Part shown: positions 54,341 to 63,242 of the stretch, piece by piece
Layout of the letters: every line of letters starts with the position of its first letter
Numbering within the stretch: position 1 is the stretch's first letter
NCBI RefSeq assembly: GCF_042677045.1
Contig: NZ_JBHTIH010000006.1
Span: forward strand, 1 to 64,000
Length of the DNA stretch: 64,000 nucleotides
Source of the DNA: Lysobacter_K koreensis
GTDB lineage: Bacteria; Pseudomonadota; Gammaproteobacteria; Xanthomonadales; Xanthomonadaceae
Direction of reading: 5' to 3'
The notes under the pieces: model-generated
The model's input: only the letters and a program-made list of their open reading frames with translations
Database searches by the model: none
Told to the model about the DNA's origin: nothing
Translations under genes and position numbers: made by a program

Positions 54341-56623
54341 TCAGCGCTGCCCGACCGCGTAGTCGAGGCGGTCCTTGAGCTGGCGCATCGCCTCGTTGAA
54401 CGGCGTGCGTTCGGCGCCGACCAGCAGCCGCCCGGCGCCGACCAGCACCGCCAGTTCCTCCGGCGCGGCCACCAGCACGCGCAGGCCGCGGCGGTTGACC
54501 AGCAGCAGGCGCGAGGTCAGCGGGCTGATCCAGGCGACGCGCACCGAGACCGCCTCGCCGTGCGCATCGGTCAGGCGCAGCCACTCGCCCGGCTGCAGCC
54601 GGCGCATCAGCGCGGCGACGCCGGGATCATGGGCAATGGTGTCGGTGCCACCGGCGAGCCACAGGCGGGAACCCTCTTCGGCAGGCTCGTCGGACACGTC
54701 CGACGGCGGCGCGGCATGCAGCGCGCGCGGCGTGTCCGGGTTGGCCAGCTCACGCACCAGCCCGGCCATGCCGTGGCGCGCGGCGCCGTCGTCGAGACCG
54801 GAACTGGCCAGGCATTCCACGATCGCCGGCTGCAGCGCGAGCAGGCGGTCGGCCAGCTCGCGGCCGCGACCGGCCTCGGCCAAGCGGTCGGCCTCGACCA
54901 GCGCGTTGCCCAGCTGCACCGCATCGGCCAGGCGCACGCTTTCGGCGCCGTCGCGCAGCAGGGTCTGCACCAGGTGGTGGCGCCAAGGGGTGACCAGGAA
55001 GTTGGCCACCGCCGACGTCAGCGGCGGCGCGGTCAGCCGGCGTTGCAGCACGGTGTCGGCCTGCGAACGCGCCTCGTTGAGGCGCTCGCGGCCGTGGGTG
55101 GCCTTGGCCGCGCGGGTTTCCTGCAGCTCGGTGCGGCGGCGCTGCTGCACCAGCAGGTCTTCGAGCTCGGCGTGCGCCAGCTCGAACACCGCCAGGTCCT
55201 CGTTGTATTCGGCGACCACGCGTTGCGACACCGCGGCGGCGCGCTCAAGCAGCTCGCGGTCCTGCGGGGTGGCCGCGGAGTTGTCCTCGCAGGCCTCGGT
55301 GATCGCGTCGAGCAGGCGGCGCGCGGGGTGCTCGGGTTGCACGAACATCGCGTCGTTGACCAGCGCCACCTTGACGTAGGGCAGCACCAGCCGCGCGTAC
55401 AGCCGGCGCGCGCGGTCCTGCAGCGCATGGGTGCGGAACAGCGATTCGAACAGCAGCGCGACCAGGTCGATCGCGTCTTCTTCGTCGACGCTGAAGCGGG
55501 TCTGCTCCGGGTTCAGGCCCAGCCGGCGCGCGCCCTCGGTGAGGTGCGCACGGATCGCCTCGGCGAGGCGGCCGGACACGGTCAGCGCGCGCGCGTACGC
55601 GTCCGGCGGCTCGGGCTGCAGCAGCGAGGCGATGCTGACCACTTCCTGCACGCGCAGCTCGCGCCGCGGCGGCGGCGGGCGATGCGGGTGGTAGCCGTAC
55701 GGGGCCGGAGCCGCGTGCGGCGCGTGCGGTGCGTCAGTGGTGCGCCAGGCCCGCAGCTGCGCGCGCAGGCCGGCCAGCTCGGCCGAGACATGCTGGGTGG
55801 CGGCGGGCATCGGCGCCGATGCCGGCGCGGCGTGCGAATAGGCGGGGTGCGCGGGGTGCGCGGGGTGCGCAGCGTACTCGGCCGGGACGTTAGCGGAATT
55901 GAAGGCAGGCGGTTGCGGGTAGCGCGGCGCCACCTGCTCGTCGAGCGATGACGGCGACCGGACCGGCGCCGCCGGCGCCGCACGATTCGCGGCCGCGTAA
56001 TGCCCGACAGCGTCGTAGCCGGCGTCCGCCAGCAGCGTGTTGATGCGCTCGTAGAGGTCGTCGAGCACCCGCGCGAGTTCCTGCTGGTACTGGCGGAACA
56101 TCAGCCCGGCCAGCGCCTCGGGCAGGCCGGCATCGCCGAAGGTCTCGACGAACGCATCGGCCAGCCGCGCCGGCGAGATCGGGTTGCCGGCCGACTCCAG
56201 CCGCAGCGCCGCGGCCAGGCCGATCAGGCGGTGCTTCATCGCGTCCAGCGGCTGCTGGTAGCGCTGGTCGAGGATCTCGGCCAGGCGTTGCCCGGCGAGG
56301 TGGAAGTCGATCAGGTGCTCGTCGATCAGCCCCATCAGCGCGACGTCGCGGATCCGCGGCGTGCGGAACTCGTCGAAGCCCTGCGCGATCTGCTGGCGGA
56401 AGCGCATCACGTGGCTCGCGCTATGCTGGCGCAGCACCAGCAACGCCGCCTGGTCGTGGAACGACTCGGCGCTGGCGCTGGGCGACTGCAGGGCCTGCTC
56501 CACCGGCCGGTACAGGGCACCGGGGATTGCGCCGAGCTGTTCGACGGCGAGGCGTTTCATCTCTTCCAAAACGCGTACAGGATCGGTACGCGTGGCGTGC
56601 ACGCCGAGCGGTTGGCCTGACAC
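54341..56623 (-). CDS. DUF1631 family protein
   Basis: A 760-residue, mostly helical cytosolic protein matching the DUF1631 family (often misannotated as thymidine phosphorylase). Conserved-looking blocks are RFRQQIAQGFDEFRTPRIRD near the N-terminus, the central LHQ-type helices (LFESLFRTHALQDRARRLY), and a C-terminal PilZ-like beta region (RLQPGEWLRLTDAHGEAVSVR, then LLVNRRGLRVL). The start is taken as GTG at 56623, with GGGG about eight nt upstream; ATG at about 56560 (MKRLAVEQLG) is possible. The middle, about residues 225-310, is low-complexity Pro/Ala/His. Function is unknown. Confidence 0.88.
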   Translation of the reverse strand: MSGQPLGVHATRTDPVRVLEEMKRLAVEQLGAIPGALYRPVEQALQSPSASAESFHDQAALLVLRQHSASHVMRFRQQIAQGFDEFRTPRIRDVALMGLIDEHLIDFHLAGQRLAEILDQRYQQPLDAMKHRLIGLAAALRLESAGNPISPARLADAFVETFGDAGLPEALAGLMFRQYQQELARVLDDLYERINTLLADAGYDAVGHYAAANRAAPAAPVRSPSSLDEQVAPRYPQPPAFNSANVPAEYAAHPAHPAHPAYSHAAPASAPMPAATQHVSAELAGLRAQLRAWRTTDAPHAPHAAPAPYGYHPHRPPPPRRELRVQEVVSIASLLQPEPPDAYARALTVSGRLAEAIRAHLTEGARRLGLNPEQTRFSVDEEDAIDLVALLFESLFRTHALQDRARRLYARLVLPYVKVALVNDAMFVQPEHPARRLLDAITEACEDNSAATPQDRELLERAAAVSQRVVAEYNEDLAVFELAHAELEDLLVQQRRRTELQETRAAKATHGRERLNEARSQADTVLQRRLTAPPLTSAVANFLVTPWRHHLVQTLLRDGAESVRLADAVQLGNALVEADRLAEAGRGRELADRLLALQPAIVECLASSGLDDGAARHGMAGLVRELANPDTPRALHAAPPSDVSDEPAEEGSRLWLAGGTDTIAHDPGVAALMRRLQPGEWLRLTDAHGEAVSVRVAWISPLTSRLLLVNRRGLRVLVAAPEELAVLVGAGRLLVGAERTPFNEAMRQLKDRLDYAVGQR

Positions 56624-56740
56624 TGTGAGATCCCCAATAAAGCACCGCGGAAGCGCCGCGACTGCGCGCAACACCGACTACGACCGCAGGATAGTGGCAA
56701 GCTGCGTCACTTCCTGCCCCACATTCCAGATCTGTGATTC

Positions 56741-57361
56741 ATGTCCCAAATAAACTTCGGCCCGCCCCCGGTGCCCGCGCCTGACCCGCGCCACGACGCC
56801 GCGCTGGCGAGCCTCGACGCCCGCCGTTCGGTGCCGATGCTGCACCTGGCCGAGCCCGGTCCCGACCAGGCCACGCTGCTGCGCCTGCTGCAGTCGGCGG
56901 TGCGCGTGCCCGACCACGGCAAGCGCGTGCCGTGGCGGTTCCTGTCGATCCGCGGCGACGCGCGCCACGCGCTGGGCGAACGCCTGGCCGCGCGCCACCG
57001 CGAGCGCGACCCCGACGCCGGCGAGGCGCTGATCGAGAAGGACCGCGGCCGCTTCTCGCACGCGCCGCTGATCGTGGTGGTGGTCGCCCGGCTCGGTCCG
57101 GACCCGAAGATCCCCGAGCAGGAGCGCCTGCTCAGCGCCGGCTGCGTGTGCTTCGCGCTGTTGCAGGCTGCGCAGGCCCTCGGCTACCGTGGCTGCTGGC
57201 TGACCGGGTGGGCCGCCTACGATCCCGAGATCGCGCGCTGGTTCGGGCTCGATGCGCACGAGCACATCGTCGGCTTCATCCACCTGGGCACGCCGACGCT
57301 CGCCGTACCCGAGCGCGAGCGCCCCGACCCGCGCGACCTGCTCAGCGAATGGGCGCCATGA
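56741..57361 (+). CDS. Nitroreductase family flavoprotein
   Basis: A 206-residue FMN-dependent oxidoreductase. The family blocks are LDARRSVPMLHL (about 25-36), LLQSAVRVPDHGKRVPWRFL (about 49-68, with the FMN-binding Arg), and GCVCFALLQAAQALGYRGCW (about 131-150). It resembles the YdjA group. It is divergent from the DUF1631 gene and overlaps the exonuclease gene by 4 nt. The substrate is unknown. Confidence 0.92.
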   Translation: MSQINFGPPPVPAPDPRHDAALASLDARRSVPMLHLAEPGPDQATLLRLLQSAVRVPDHGKRVPWRFLSIRGDARHALGERLAARHRERDPDAGEALIEKDRGRFSHAPLIVVVVARLGPDPKIPEQERLLSAGCVCFALLQAAQALGYRGCWLTGWAAYDPEIARWFGLDAHEHIVGFIHLGTPTLAVPERERPDPRDLLSEWAP

Positions 57362-58281
57362 GCGCCGTGGGTGCGCGCCCGCCGCTGTACCTGGTCGATG
57401 CCAGCCTGTACGTGTTCCGCGCCTGGCATTCGATGCCCAACGAGTTCCACGACGCCGACGGCTGGCCGACCAACGCCGTGCACGGCTTCGCGCGCTTCCT
57501 GCTGGAACTGATCGAGCGCGCGCGCCCGCAGCACATCGCGGTCGCGTTCGACGAGGCGCTCGACTCGTGCTTCCGCAACGCGCTGTACCCGGCCTACAAG
57601 GCCAACCGCGAGCCCGCGCCGGAGGAACTGCGCCGCCAGTTCGCGCACTGCAAGGCGCTGTGCGCCACGCTGGGGCTGAGCGTGCTCGGCCACCGCGAGT
57701 ACGAGGCCGACGATCTGATCGGCAGCGCCGTGCATGCGGCGCGCGCGCACGGCTTCCGCGCGGTGATCGTGTCGGCCGACAAGGACCTGTCGCAACTCCT
57801 CGGCGAGTTCGACGAGCAATGGGACTACGCCCGCAACCAGCGCTGGGGCGCCGACGGCGTGCATGCGCGCCACGGCGTGCACGCGGGGCAGATCGCCGAC
57901 TACCTGGCGCTGTGCGGCGATGCGGTCGACAACATCCCCGGCGTGCCGGGCATCGGCGCCAAGACCGCAGCGGCGCTGCTCGCGCACTTCGACACCCTCG
58001 ATGCGTTGCTGGCCCGGGTCGAAGAGGTGCCGTTCCTGCGCCTGCGCGGCGCCGCGAGCGCCGCCGCGAAGTTGCGCGCGCACCGCGAGCAGGCGCTGCT
58101 GTGCCGGCAGCTGTCGACGATCGCGCTGGACGCGCCGCTGGACGGCGCCGCCGGCCACTTCGTGCGCGGCAACGCCGACGCCGGCGAACTGCGCGCGCTG
58201 TGCGACGTCATGCGCTTCGGGCCGATGACCCGGCGCCGGCTGTACGCGGCCGCGGGGCTGGAGTTCGCGCCGGCGGCGTGA
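57358..58281 (+). CDS. 5'-3' exonuclease (FEN-like)
   Basis: A 307-residue nuclease homologous to the N-terminal exonuclease domain of DNA polymerase I. Acidic metal ligands are in LYLVDASLYVFRAW (about 10-23), VAFDEALDSCFRN, YEADDLIGSAVHAA and VIVSADKDLSQLL (about 138-150). The helix-three-turn-helix is near 180-205 (LCGDAVDNIPGVPGIGAKTA). It starts in an ATGA overlap with the nitroreductase. A role in RNA-primer removal or repair is inferred from the family. Confidence 0.94.
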   Translation: MSAVGARPPLYLVDASLYVFRAWHSMPNEFHDADGWPTNAVHGFARFLLELIERARPQHIAVAFDEALDSCFRNALYPAYKANREPAPEELRRQFAHCKALCATLGLSVLGHREYEADDLIGSAVHAARAHGFRAVIVSADKDLSQLLGEFDEQWDYARNQRWGADGVHARHGVHAGQIADYLALCGDAVDNIPGVPGIGAKTAAALLAHFDTLDALLARVEEVPFLRLRGAASAAAKLRAHREQALLCRQLSTIALDAPLDGAAGHFVRGNADAGELRALCDVMRFGPMTRRRLYAAAGLEFAPAA

Positions 58282-58288
58282 AGCCGTC

Positions 58289-58393
58289 GTAGGAGCGGCT
58301 TCAGCCGCGAGCTTTTCCACCACCGCCAAGGTTGGCGCCCGAAGCGCGGCCGTCAGATCAAATTCAAGAGCTCGCGGCTGAAGCCGCTCCTAC
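58289..58393. repeat. REP-like pair with GGAGCGGCTTCAGCCGC arms
   Basis: The outer arms GTAGGAGCGGCTTCAGCCGC and GCGGCTGAAGCCGCTCCTAC are perfect inverted repeats, each internally palindromic, with inner GAGCTTTT and AAGAGCTC also nearly paired. The spacing and layout resemble a REPIN (two inverted REP units). It is positioned between the exonuclease and NUDIX genes. Confidence 0.85.
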
Positions 58394-58450
58394 AGCAGGC
58401 ACGATGGCGCGGCCGTGCTTCCGCCAGCGGCCGCGGTTAGCATCGGCCGC

Positions 58451-58999
58451 ATGGACAACCCCGACCCGACGCTCGAGACCCTCTACGAAGGCCAGTGGCT
58501 GCGGATGCGCCGCCGCGGTCGCTGGGAGTTCGCCGAACGCACCCACGGCAACGGCATGGCGGTGATCATCATCGCCGTCACCCCCGACGACCACGTGCTG
58601 TTCGTCGAGCAGTTCCGGGTGCCGTTGAACAGCCGCACCATCGAGATGCCGGCCGGCCTGGTCGGCGACGACCATGCCCACGACACCCTGGCCGATGCCG
58701 CGCGCCGCGAACTGGTCGAGGAAACCGGCTGGGAGCCGGGCCGGGTCGAGGTGCTGCTGACCGGGCCGACGTCCTCGGGCATGAGCAGCGAGCGCATCGC
58801 GTTCGTGCGCGCGCGCGACCTGCGCCAGGTCGGCGCCGGCGGCGGCGTCGAGGGCGAGGACATCATCGTGCACCAGGTGCCGCGCGCCGACGCGCCGGCC
58901 TGGCTGGTGCGCAAGCAGGCCGAAGGCTTCGAACTCGACCTCAAGCTGTGGGCCGGGCTGTGGATGATCGATCGCAACCCGGATGGCAGTCCGGCCTGA
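58451..58999 (+). CDS. NUDIX hydrolase (ADP-ribose pyrophosphatase-like)
   Basis: A 182-residue enzyme. The Nudix box GLVGDDHAHDTLADAARREL continues VEETGWEP and spans about residues 75-102, with the catalytic RREL-EET core. FVEQFRVPLNSRTIEMPAGL just before it is typical of the ADP-ribose/nucleoside-diphosphosugar group. The start MDNPDPTLETLYEG is chosen over one 12 codons upstream. It probably removes toxic ADP-ribose-type metabolites; the exact substrate is unknown. Confidence 0.93.
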   Translation: MDNPDPTLETLYEGQWLRMRRRGRWEFAERTHGNGMAVIIIAVTPDDHVLFVEQFRVPLNSRTIEMPAGLVGDDHAHDTLADAARRELVEETGWEPGRVEVLLTGPTSSGMSSERIAFVRARDLRQVGAGGGVEGEDIIVHQVPRADAPAWLVRKQAEGFELDLKLWAGLWMIDRNPDGSPA

Positions 59000-59029
59000 G
59001 GGCAGACGGCCGGCGGGCCTGCCCCTACC

Positions 59030-59151
59030 GTAGGGCGGGTTTTAACCCGCCATCCCGCCGCCACAAGCTCGCGAGGAACCGCAACACCGGATCGCGATCC
59101 GTTATGCACCGTACACCGGGCATGACGACGGCGGGCTGAAGCCCGCCCTAC
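59030..59151. repeat. REP-like element, about 122 bp, abutting pip
   Basis: The ends GTAGGGCGGGTTTTAACCCGCC and GGCGGGCTGAAGCCCGCCCTAC are inverted repeats, each internally palindromic. The interior shares GCGAGGAACCGC, CCGGATC and CCGGGCATG landmarks with the copy at 12831-12951. CTA near its right end is the complement of the pip stop codon. Confidence 0.8.
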
Positions 59152-60089
59152 GCGAACCGGTCAGTAGCCTGCACCAGCGCGTCGACGTTCTCCGCCTCGA
59201 ACGCCGAGTGCCCCGAGGCCGGGGTGATCGTCAGCTGCGCCTTGGGCCAGGCCTGGTGCAGGTCCCAGGCGTTGGCGACCGGGCAGACCACGTCGTAGCG
59301 GCCGTGCACGATCACGCCGGGGATGTGCGCGATCTTGTGCGCGTCGCGCAGCAGCTGGTCGTCGGCGTCGAAGAAGCCGGCGTTGACGAAGTAGTGGTTC
59401 TCGATGCGCGCGAACGCGAGCGCGAACTGCGGGTCTTCGTGGCTGTTGGCGAAGTCTTGGTCGATGTGCAGGAAGCTGGTCGCGCCTTCCCAGACGCTCC
59501 ACGCGCGCGCCGCGGCCAGCCGGACGACCTCGTCGTCGGAGGTCAGGCGGCGGTGGAACGCGCCGATCAGGTTGCCATGCTCTTCCGGCGGGATCGCCGC
59601 GAGGTAGTGCTCCCACGCATCCGGGAACAGGCGCGAGGCGCCTTCCTGGTAGAACCATTCCAGCTCCCAGCGCCGCAGCATGAAGATCCCGCGCAGCACC
59701 AGTTCGGTGACGCGCTGCGGGTGCTTCTGGGCGTAGGCCAGTGCCAGGGTCGAGCCCCACGAGCCGCCGAACACCTGCCAGGCCTCGATGCCGAGCTTGG
59801 CACGCAAGGTCTCGATGTCGGCGACCAGGTGCCAGGTGCTGTTGTCGACGAGGTCGGCGTGCGGGGTCGAGCGGCCGCTGCCGCGCTGGTCGAACAGCAC
59901 GATGCGGTACCTGGCCGGGTCGTGGAAGCGCCGCATCTTCGGGCTGCAGCCCGCGCCCGGGCCGCCGTGCAGCAGCACCACCGGCTTGCCGTCCGGGTTG
60001 CCGCACTGCTCGTAATACAGCGTGTGGCGGTCGTCGACCTGGAGGGTGCCGGTGTCGAACGGTTCGATCTCGGGATAGAGCGCGCGCAT
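59148..60089 (-). CDS. pip: Proline iminopeptidase
   Basis: A 313-residue S33 alpha/beta hydrolase that removes N-terminal proline from peptides. The oxyanion motif VVLLHGGPGAGCSPKMRRFH is near residues 37-56, and DQRGSGRSTPHADL near 66-79. The nucleophile Ser is in VFGGSWGSTLALAYAQ near 107-122, and the catalytic His in ASGHSAFEAENVDAL near 293. The family order GGPG-DQRGxGxS-GxSWG is complete. Its TAG stop lies inside the arm of a REP-like element. Confidence 0.96.
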   Translation of the reverse strand: MRALYPEIEPFDTGTLQVDDRHTLYYEQCGNPDGKPVVLLHGGPGAGCSPKMRRFHDPARYRIVLFDQRGSGRSTPHADLVDNSTWHLVADIETLRAKLGIEAWQVFGGSWGSTLALAYAQKHPQRVTELVLRGIFMLRRWELEWFYQEGASRLFPDAWEHYLAAIPPEEHGNLIGAFHRRLTSDDEVVRLAAARAWSVWEGATSFLHIDQDFANSHEDPQFALAFARIENHYFVNAGFFDADDQLLRDAHKIAHIPGVIVHGRYDVVCPVANAWDLHQAWPKAQLTITPASGHSAFEAENVDALVQATDRFA

Positions 60090-60216
60090 CGGACACCTCG
60101 CAGGGGACTGCAGCCAGTCTAGCGATTCCGGGTCGGCGGCAGACCAAGGGCTACTTCACCGGCCTGGGCCGCAGCGCGGGCTACAGTCTTCGCCGAGCGC
60201 GCCGATAACGGCGGCA

Positions 60217-61317
60217 ATGACACCCCAAGGCCGGCAGGCTCCGGGCGACGCCGAGGACGATGCCTTGCCCAACTCCCGATTGCCGACGCCAGACCGCGAC
60301 CCGCTGTCGCCACGGCGGGTCGCCACGATCCGGCGCCTGATGCTGACTGGCCTGGGCCTGTTCGCGGTGCTGGCCATCGGCGATTTCTTCATCCTCGAGC
60401 GGCATACCCGACTGGTGCTGCTGCTGCGCTGCGGCTTGATCGCGATGATGTTCTTGCCCTGGCTGCTGGCGCGCAACGCTCGCACCTCGGGCCAGCTGGC
60501 GATGTGGGTCTATGTGCAGCTGCTGCTGGCTTCGACCGGCACCAGCCTGAATCTGTACTTCGACCAGACCCGACTGATGGCTCCGATCAACACCATGATG
60601 CTGGTGATCATGGTCTCGGGGCCGGCCTGGTCCAGCCTGCGCTACTTCGTGGGCGGCATGCTGGGCAGCCTGGTGCCCTTGGCCATCGCTCTGGCGATCG
60701 CGCAGGTGGACGCCGTCGCCTGGTATCACTACACGGTGTACCTGGGCGCCTCGGTGCTGTCCGCGTTTGCGTTGTGGCGCCAGCGCATGCACGCCGCCAA
60801 TGCGTCGGCGCTACTGCGCGCGGAACTGGAACGTCGCGCGGTCGAGGACGCGCTGACCGGCGTGCTCAACCGCGCCGGCTGGAACACCCAGGCGACCGCG
60901 ACGCTGGCGGCCGCCGACGCCAAGGATCTACCGGTGTCGCTGCTGTTCCTCGACCTTGATCACTTCAAGTCGATCAACGACCGCCACGGCCACGCGGCCG
61001 GCGACGCGGTGATCGAGCGCGCCGCGCAGCTGATCCGCAACGAGGTCCGCGAACACGACCTGGTCGCGCGCCTGGGCGGCGAGGAGTTCGCCGTGCTGTT
61101 GACCGGCGCCGGCGCGCTACGGGCCCACGAGGTGGCCGGGCGCATCCGCCGCAACTTCGAATCCGACAGCGGCCCGGTGCCGGGGACCTTGTGCGTCGGC
61201 GTCGCCGAGCGCTCTCCCGGTGAGTCTCTGGCTGGCCTGATGGACCGCGCCGATGCCGCCCTTCTGCGCGCCAAGCGCAACGGCCGCAACCGGATCGAGT
61301 CGGCCGTCGCGTCCTAG
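60217..61317 (+). CDS. Membrane-bound GGDEF protein (diguanylate cyclase)
   Basis: A 366-residue protein predicted to make cyclic di-GMP. The N-terminal part has about six membrane segments between residues 40 and 190 (LMLTGLGLFAVLAIGDFFIL, LLRCGLIAMMFLPWLLA, APINTMMLVIMVSGPAW and others). The GGDEF domain (about 205-360) has DALTGVLNRAGW, LFLDLDHFKSINDRHGH and the active-site loop VARLGGEEFAVLL (GGEEF). No inhibitory RxxD five residues before the loop is visible. The signal sensed by the membrane part is unknown. Confidence 0.95.
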   Translation: MTPQGRQAPGDAEDDALPNSRLPTPDRDPLSPRRVATIRRLMLTGLGLFAVLAIGDFFILERHTRLVLLLRCGLIAMMFLPWLLARNARTSGQLAMWVYVQLLLASTGTSLNLYFDQTRLMAPINTMMLVIMVSGPAWSSLRYFVGGMLGSLVPLAIALAIAQVDAVAWYHYTVYLGASVLSAFALWRQRMHAANASALLRAELERRAVEDALTGVLNRAGWNTQATATLAAADAKDLPVSLLFLDLDHFKSINDRHGHAAGDAVIERAAQLIRNEVREHDLVARLGGEEFAVLLTGAGALRAHEVAGRIRRNFESDSGPVPGTLCVGVAERSPGESLAGLMDRADAALLRAKRNGRNRIESAVAS

Positions 61318-61341
61318 CCCGGCCGGTTGCCATTGGACCCG

Positions 61342-62178
61342 CTACGCGGCCCGGCGCCCGAAACTGATGCGATCGCGTTGCGCCAGGTCGGGTGCGGTCT
61401 GCACATCGATGAATCCCGCCGCGTCCAGCACCGCGCGCACCGCGTCGCCCTGGTCCCAGCCGTGTTCGAACAGCAGCCAGCCACCCGGGTGCAGGTGCCG
61501 GGGCGCATCGCGGGCAATCGCGCGGAACGCTTCCAGCCCGTCCGGACCGGACGCGAGCGCGCTGCGCGGCTCGAAGCGCAGATCGCCGCGCCCGAGGTGG
61601 TCGTCGTCATCGGCGAGGTACGGCGGGTTGCTGGCAATCAGGTCGAACACCTCGTCGACCAGCGGCGCGCACCAGTCGCCTTCGCGGAACGCGATGTTGC
61701 CCAGCCCCAGCGCCTGCGCGTTGGCGCGCGCGACGTCGAGCGCAGCGGCGCTGGCATCGGTGGCGACCACCTGCGCGAGCGGACGTTCGTGGGCGATCGC
61801 CAGCGCGATCGCGCCACTGCCGGTGCCCAGGTCGGCGACGCGCAGCACGCGCCCGGCCGGCAGGCGCGCGAGCGCGAGTTCGACCAGCAACTCGGTCTCC
61901 GGGCGTGGGATCAGCGTCGCAGGCGTGACCTGCAGGTCGAAGTGCCAGAAGCCGCGATGGCCGGTCAGGTAGGCGACTGGCTCGCCGGCAACCCGGCGCG
62001 CGAGCAGGGCGTCGAAGCTGGCTGCCACTTCTGCATCGAGTTCGTGGTCGCCATGTGCGTACAGCCAGCCGCGCGACTGGCCGAGCAGGTGCGCAAGCAG
62101 CCACTCGGCTTCGCCGGATTCGAGGTGGCCGCCGATTTGTGAACGCGCCGCGCGCAGCAATGCATCTATCCGGGCCAT
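61342..62178 (-). CDS. prmC: Peptide chain release factor glutamine methyltransferase
   Basis: A 278-residue SAM-dependent enzyme that methylates the GGQ glutamine of release factors. The N-terminal helical domain occupies about residues 1-80. The SAM motif I is VADLGTGSGAIALAIA near residues 114-129, and the catalytic NPPY is in DLIASNPPYLADDD near residue 186. The preceding TLIPRPETELLVE is also characteristic. It is convergent with the GGDEF gene. Its substrate RF1 is encoded at 9.4-10.4 kb, so the common hemA-prfA-prmC cluster is broken here. Confidence 0.95.
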   Translation of the reverse strand: MARIDALLRAARSQIGGHLESGEAEWLLAHLLGQSRGWLYAHGDHELDAEVAASFDALLARRVAGEPVAYLTGHRGFWHFDLQVTPATLIPRPETELLVELALARLPAGRVLRVADLGTGSGAIALAIAHERPLAQVVATDASAAALDVARANAQALGLGNIAFREGDWCAPLVDEVFDLIASNPPYLADDDDHLGRGDLRFEPRSALASGPDGLEAFRAIARDAPRHLHPGGWLLFEHGWDQGDAVRAVLDAAGFIDVQTAPDLAQRDRISFGRRAA

Positions 62179-62280
62179 GCGGGCGTATTCCTCGGTGTCG
62201 GCAAAAAGCAGGTTCCGCCTGAGCGCGCATCGTACGCGGCGCCGACGCCACGCTCACCCTTGCTCAGGAACGCTCGACGC

Positions 62281-63153
62281 ATGCCCCGACTGCGCCCCAC
62301 CCTCTCCGCCGCTGCCCTGACCCTGACCGCGCTGCTCACTGCCGGATGCGAGCGGGCGATCTTCGGTTTCGCCAATCGCGGCCTGCCGCCGCCGGAGTCG
62401 ACCGTCGCGTTCGCGCCGGAGCTGGGCCTGTCGCTCGACGTCTACCGGCCGCAGGGCGGCAGCACGGGGACGGTGCCCACGGTGCTGTTCTTCTACGGCG
62501 GCGGCTGGCAGCGCGGCGAACGCGAGCAGTACCGCTTCGTCGGGCGCCGGCTCGCGCAGCAGGGCGTGCTGGCGATTGTCGCCGACTACCGCACCTTTCC
62601 GCATGCGGGCTTTCCCGCGTTCGTCGACGACGCCGCGCGTGCAGTGGCGTGGGCGCGGCAACACGCCGCGGACTACCGCGGCGACCCGCGGCGCCTGTAC
62701 ATCGCCGGGCATTCGGCCGGCGCACAGATCGCGGCGTTGCTGGGCACCGACCCGCGCTACCTCAGCCGCCATGGCCTGCAGCCGCGCGACCTGGCCGGCG
62801 TGATCGGCCTGTCCGGTCCGTACGACTTCGTGATCAATGGCCAGTACACCAAGGTGTTCGGCCCGCCCGCGCAGTGGCCGCAGGCGCAGGCGATCAATTT
62901 CGTCGATGGCAACGAACCGCCGTTCCTGCTGATCCATGGCGACCGCGACCGCGTGGTCGAATCGCGCGACAGCGTCGAGATGGACGCGAAGCTGCGCGCG
63001 GCGGGAATCGATGCGCGCCTGCTGATCCTGCCCGGCGGCGGCCACAGCGCGCCGCTGGCGGGGCTGTACGACCCACAGCGATCGCCGGCGGTGCTGCCGG
63101 CGATCGTGGCGTTTGTCGACGGCCGGCGCGAACCGGTCGCGGCCGCGCCTTGA
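62281..63153 (+). CDS. Lipoprotein alpha/beta hydrolase (carboxylesterase-like)
   Basis: A 290-residue hydrolase. The start MPRLRPTLSAAALTLTALLT leads to a lipobox LLTAGC with Cys about residue 23, so it is probably membrane-anchored in the envelope. The oxyanion region VLFFYGGGWQRGEREQ (about 64-79) corresponds to the HGGG motif. The nucleophile is in IAGHSAGAQIAAL (about 142-154), with Asp in LLIHGDRDRVV and His in PGGGHSAPLAG near 258. This is the family of kynurenine-formamidase-like esterases; the substrate is unknown. Confidence 0.9.
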   Translation: MPRLRPTLSAAALTLTALLTAGCERAIFGFANRGLPPPESTVAFAPELGLSLDVYRPQGGSTGTVPTVLFFYGGGWQRGEREQYRFVGRRLAQQGVLAIVADYRTFPHAGFPAFVDDAARAVAWARQHAADYRGDPRRLYIAGHSAGAQIAALLGTDPRYLSRHGLQPRDLAGVIGLSGPYDFVINGQYTKVFGPPAQWPQAQAINFVDGNEPPFLLIHGDRDRVVESRDSVEMDAKLRAAGIDARLLILPGGGHSAPLAGLYDPQRSPAVLPAIVAFVDGRREPVAAAP

Positions 63154-63242
63154 ACCGCGGCCTGCGAGTTGCAGCGCCGCGATCGAACTGATTTCTCGCG
63201 GGGGATGACACGCGATAGATGCGACGCGCGACGCAGCGACGG

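Noticed and set aside
59190..60122. Plus-strand open frame opposite pip
   Set aside because: It is the complement of a complete proline iminopeptidase gene; it has no recognisable domain.
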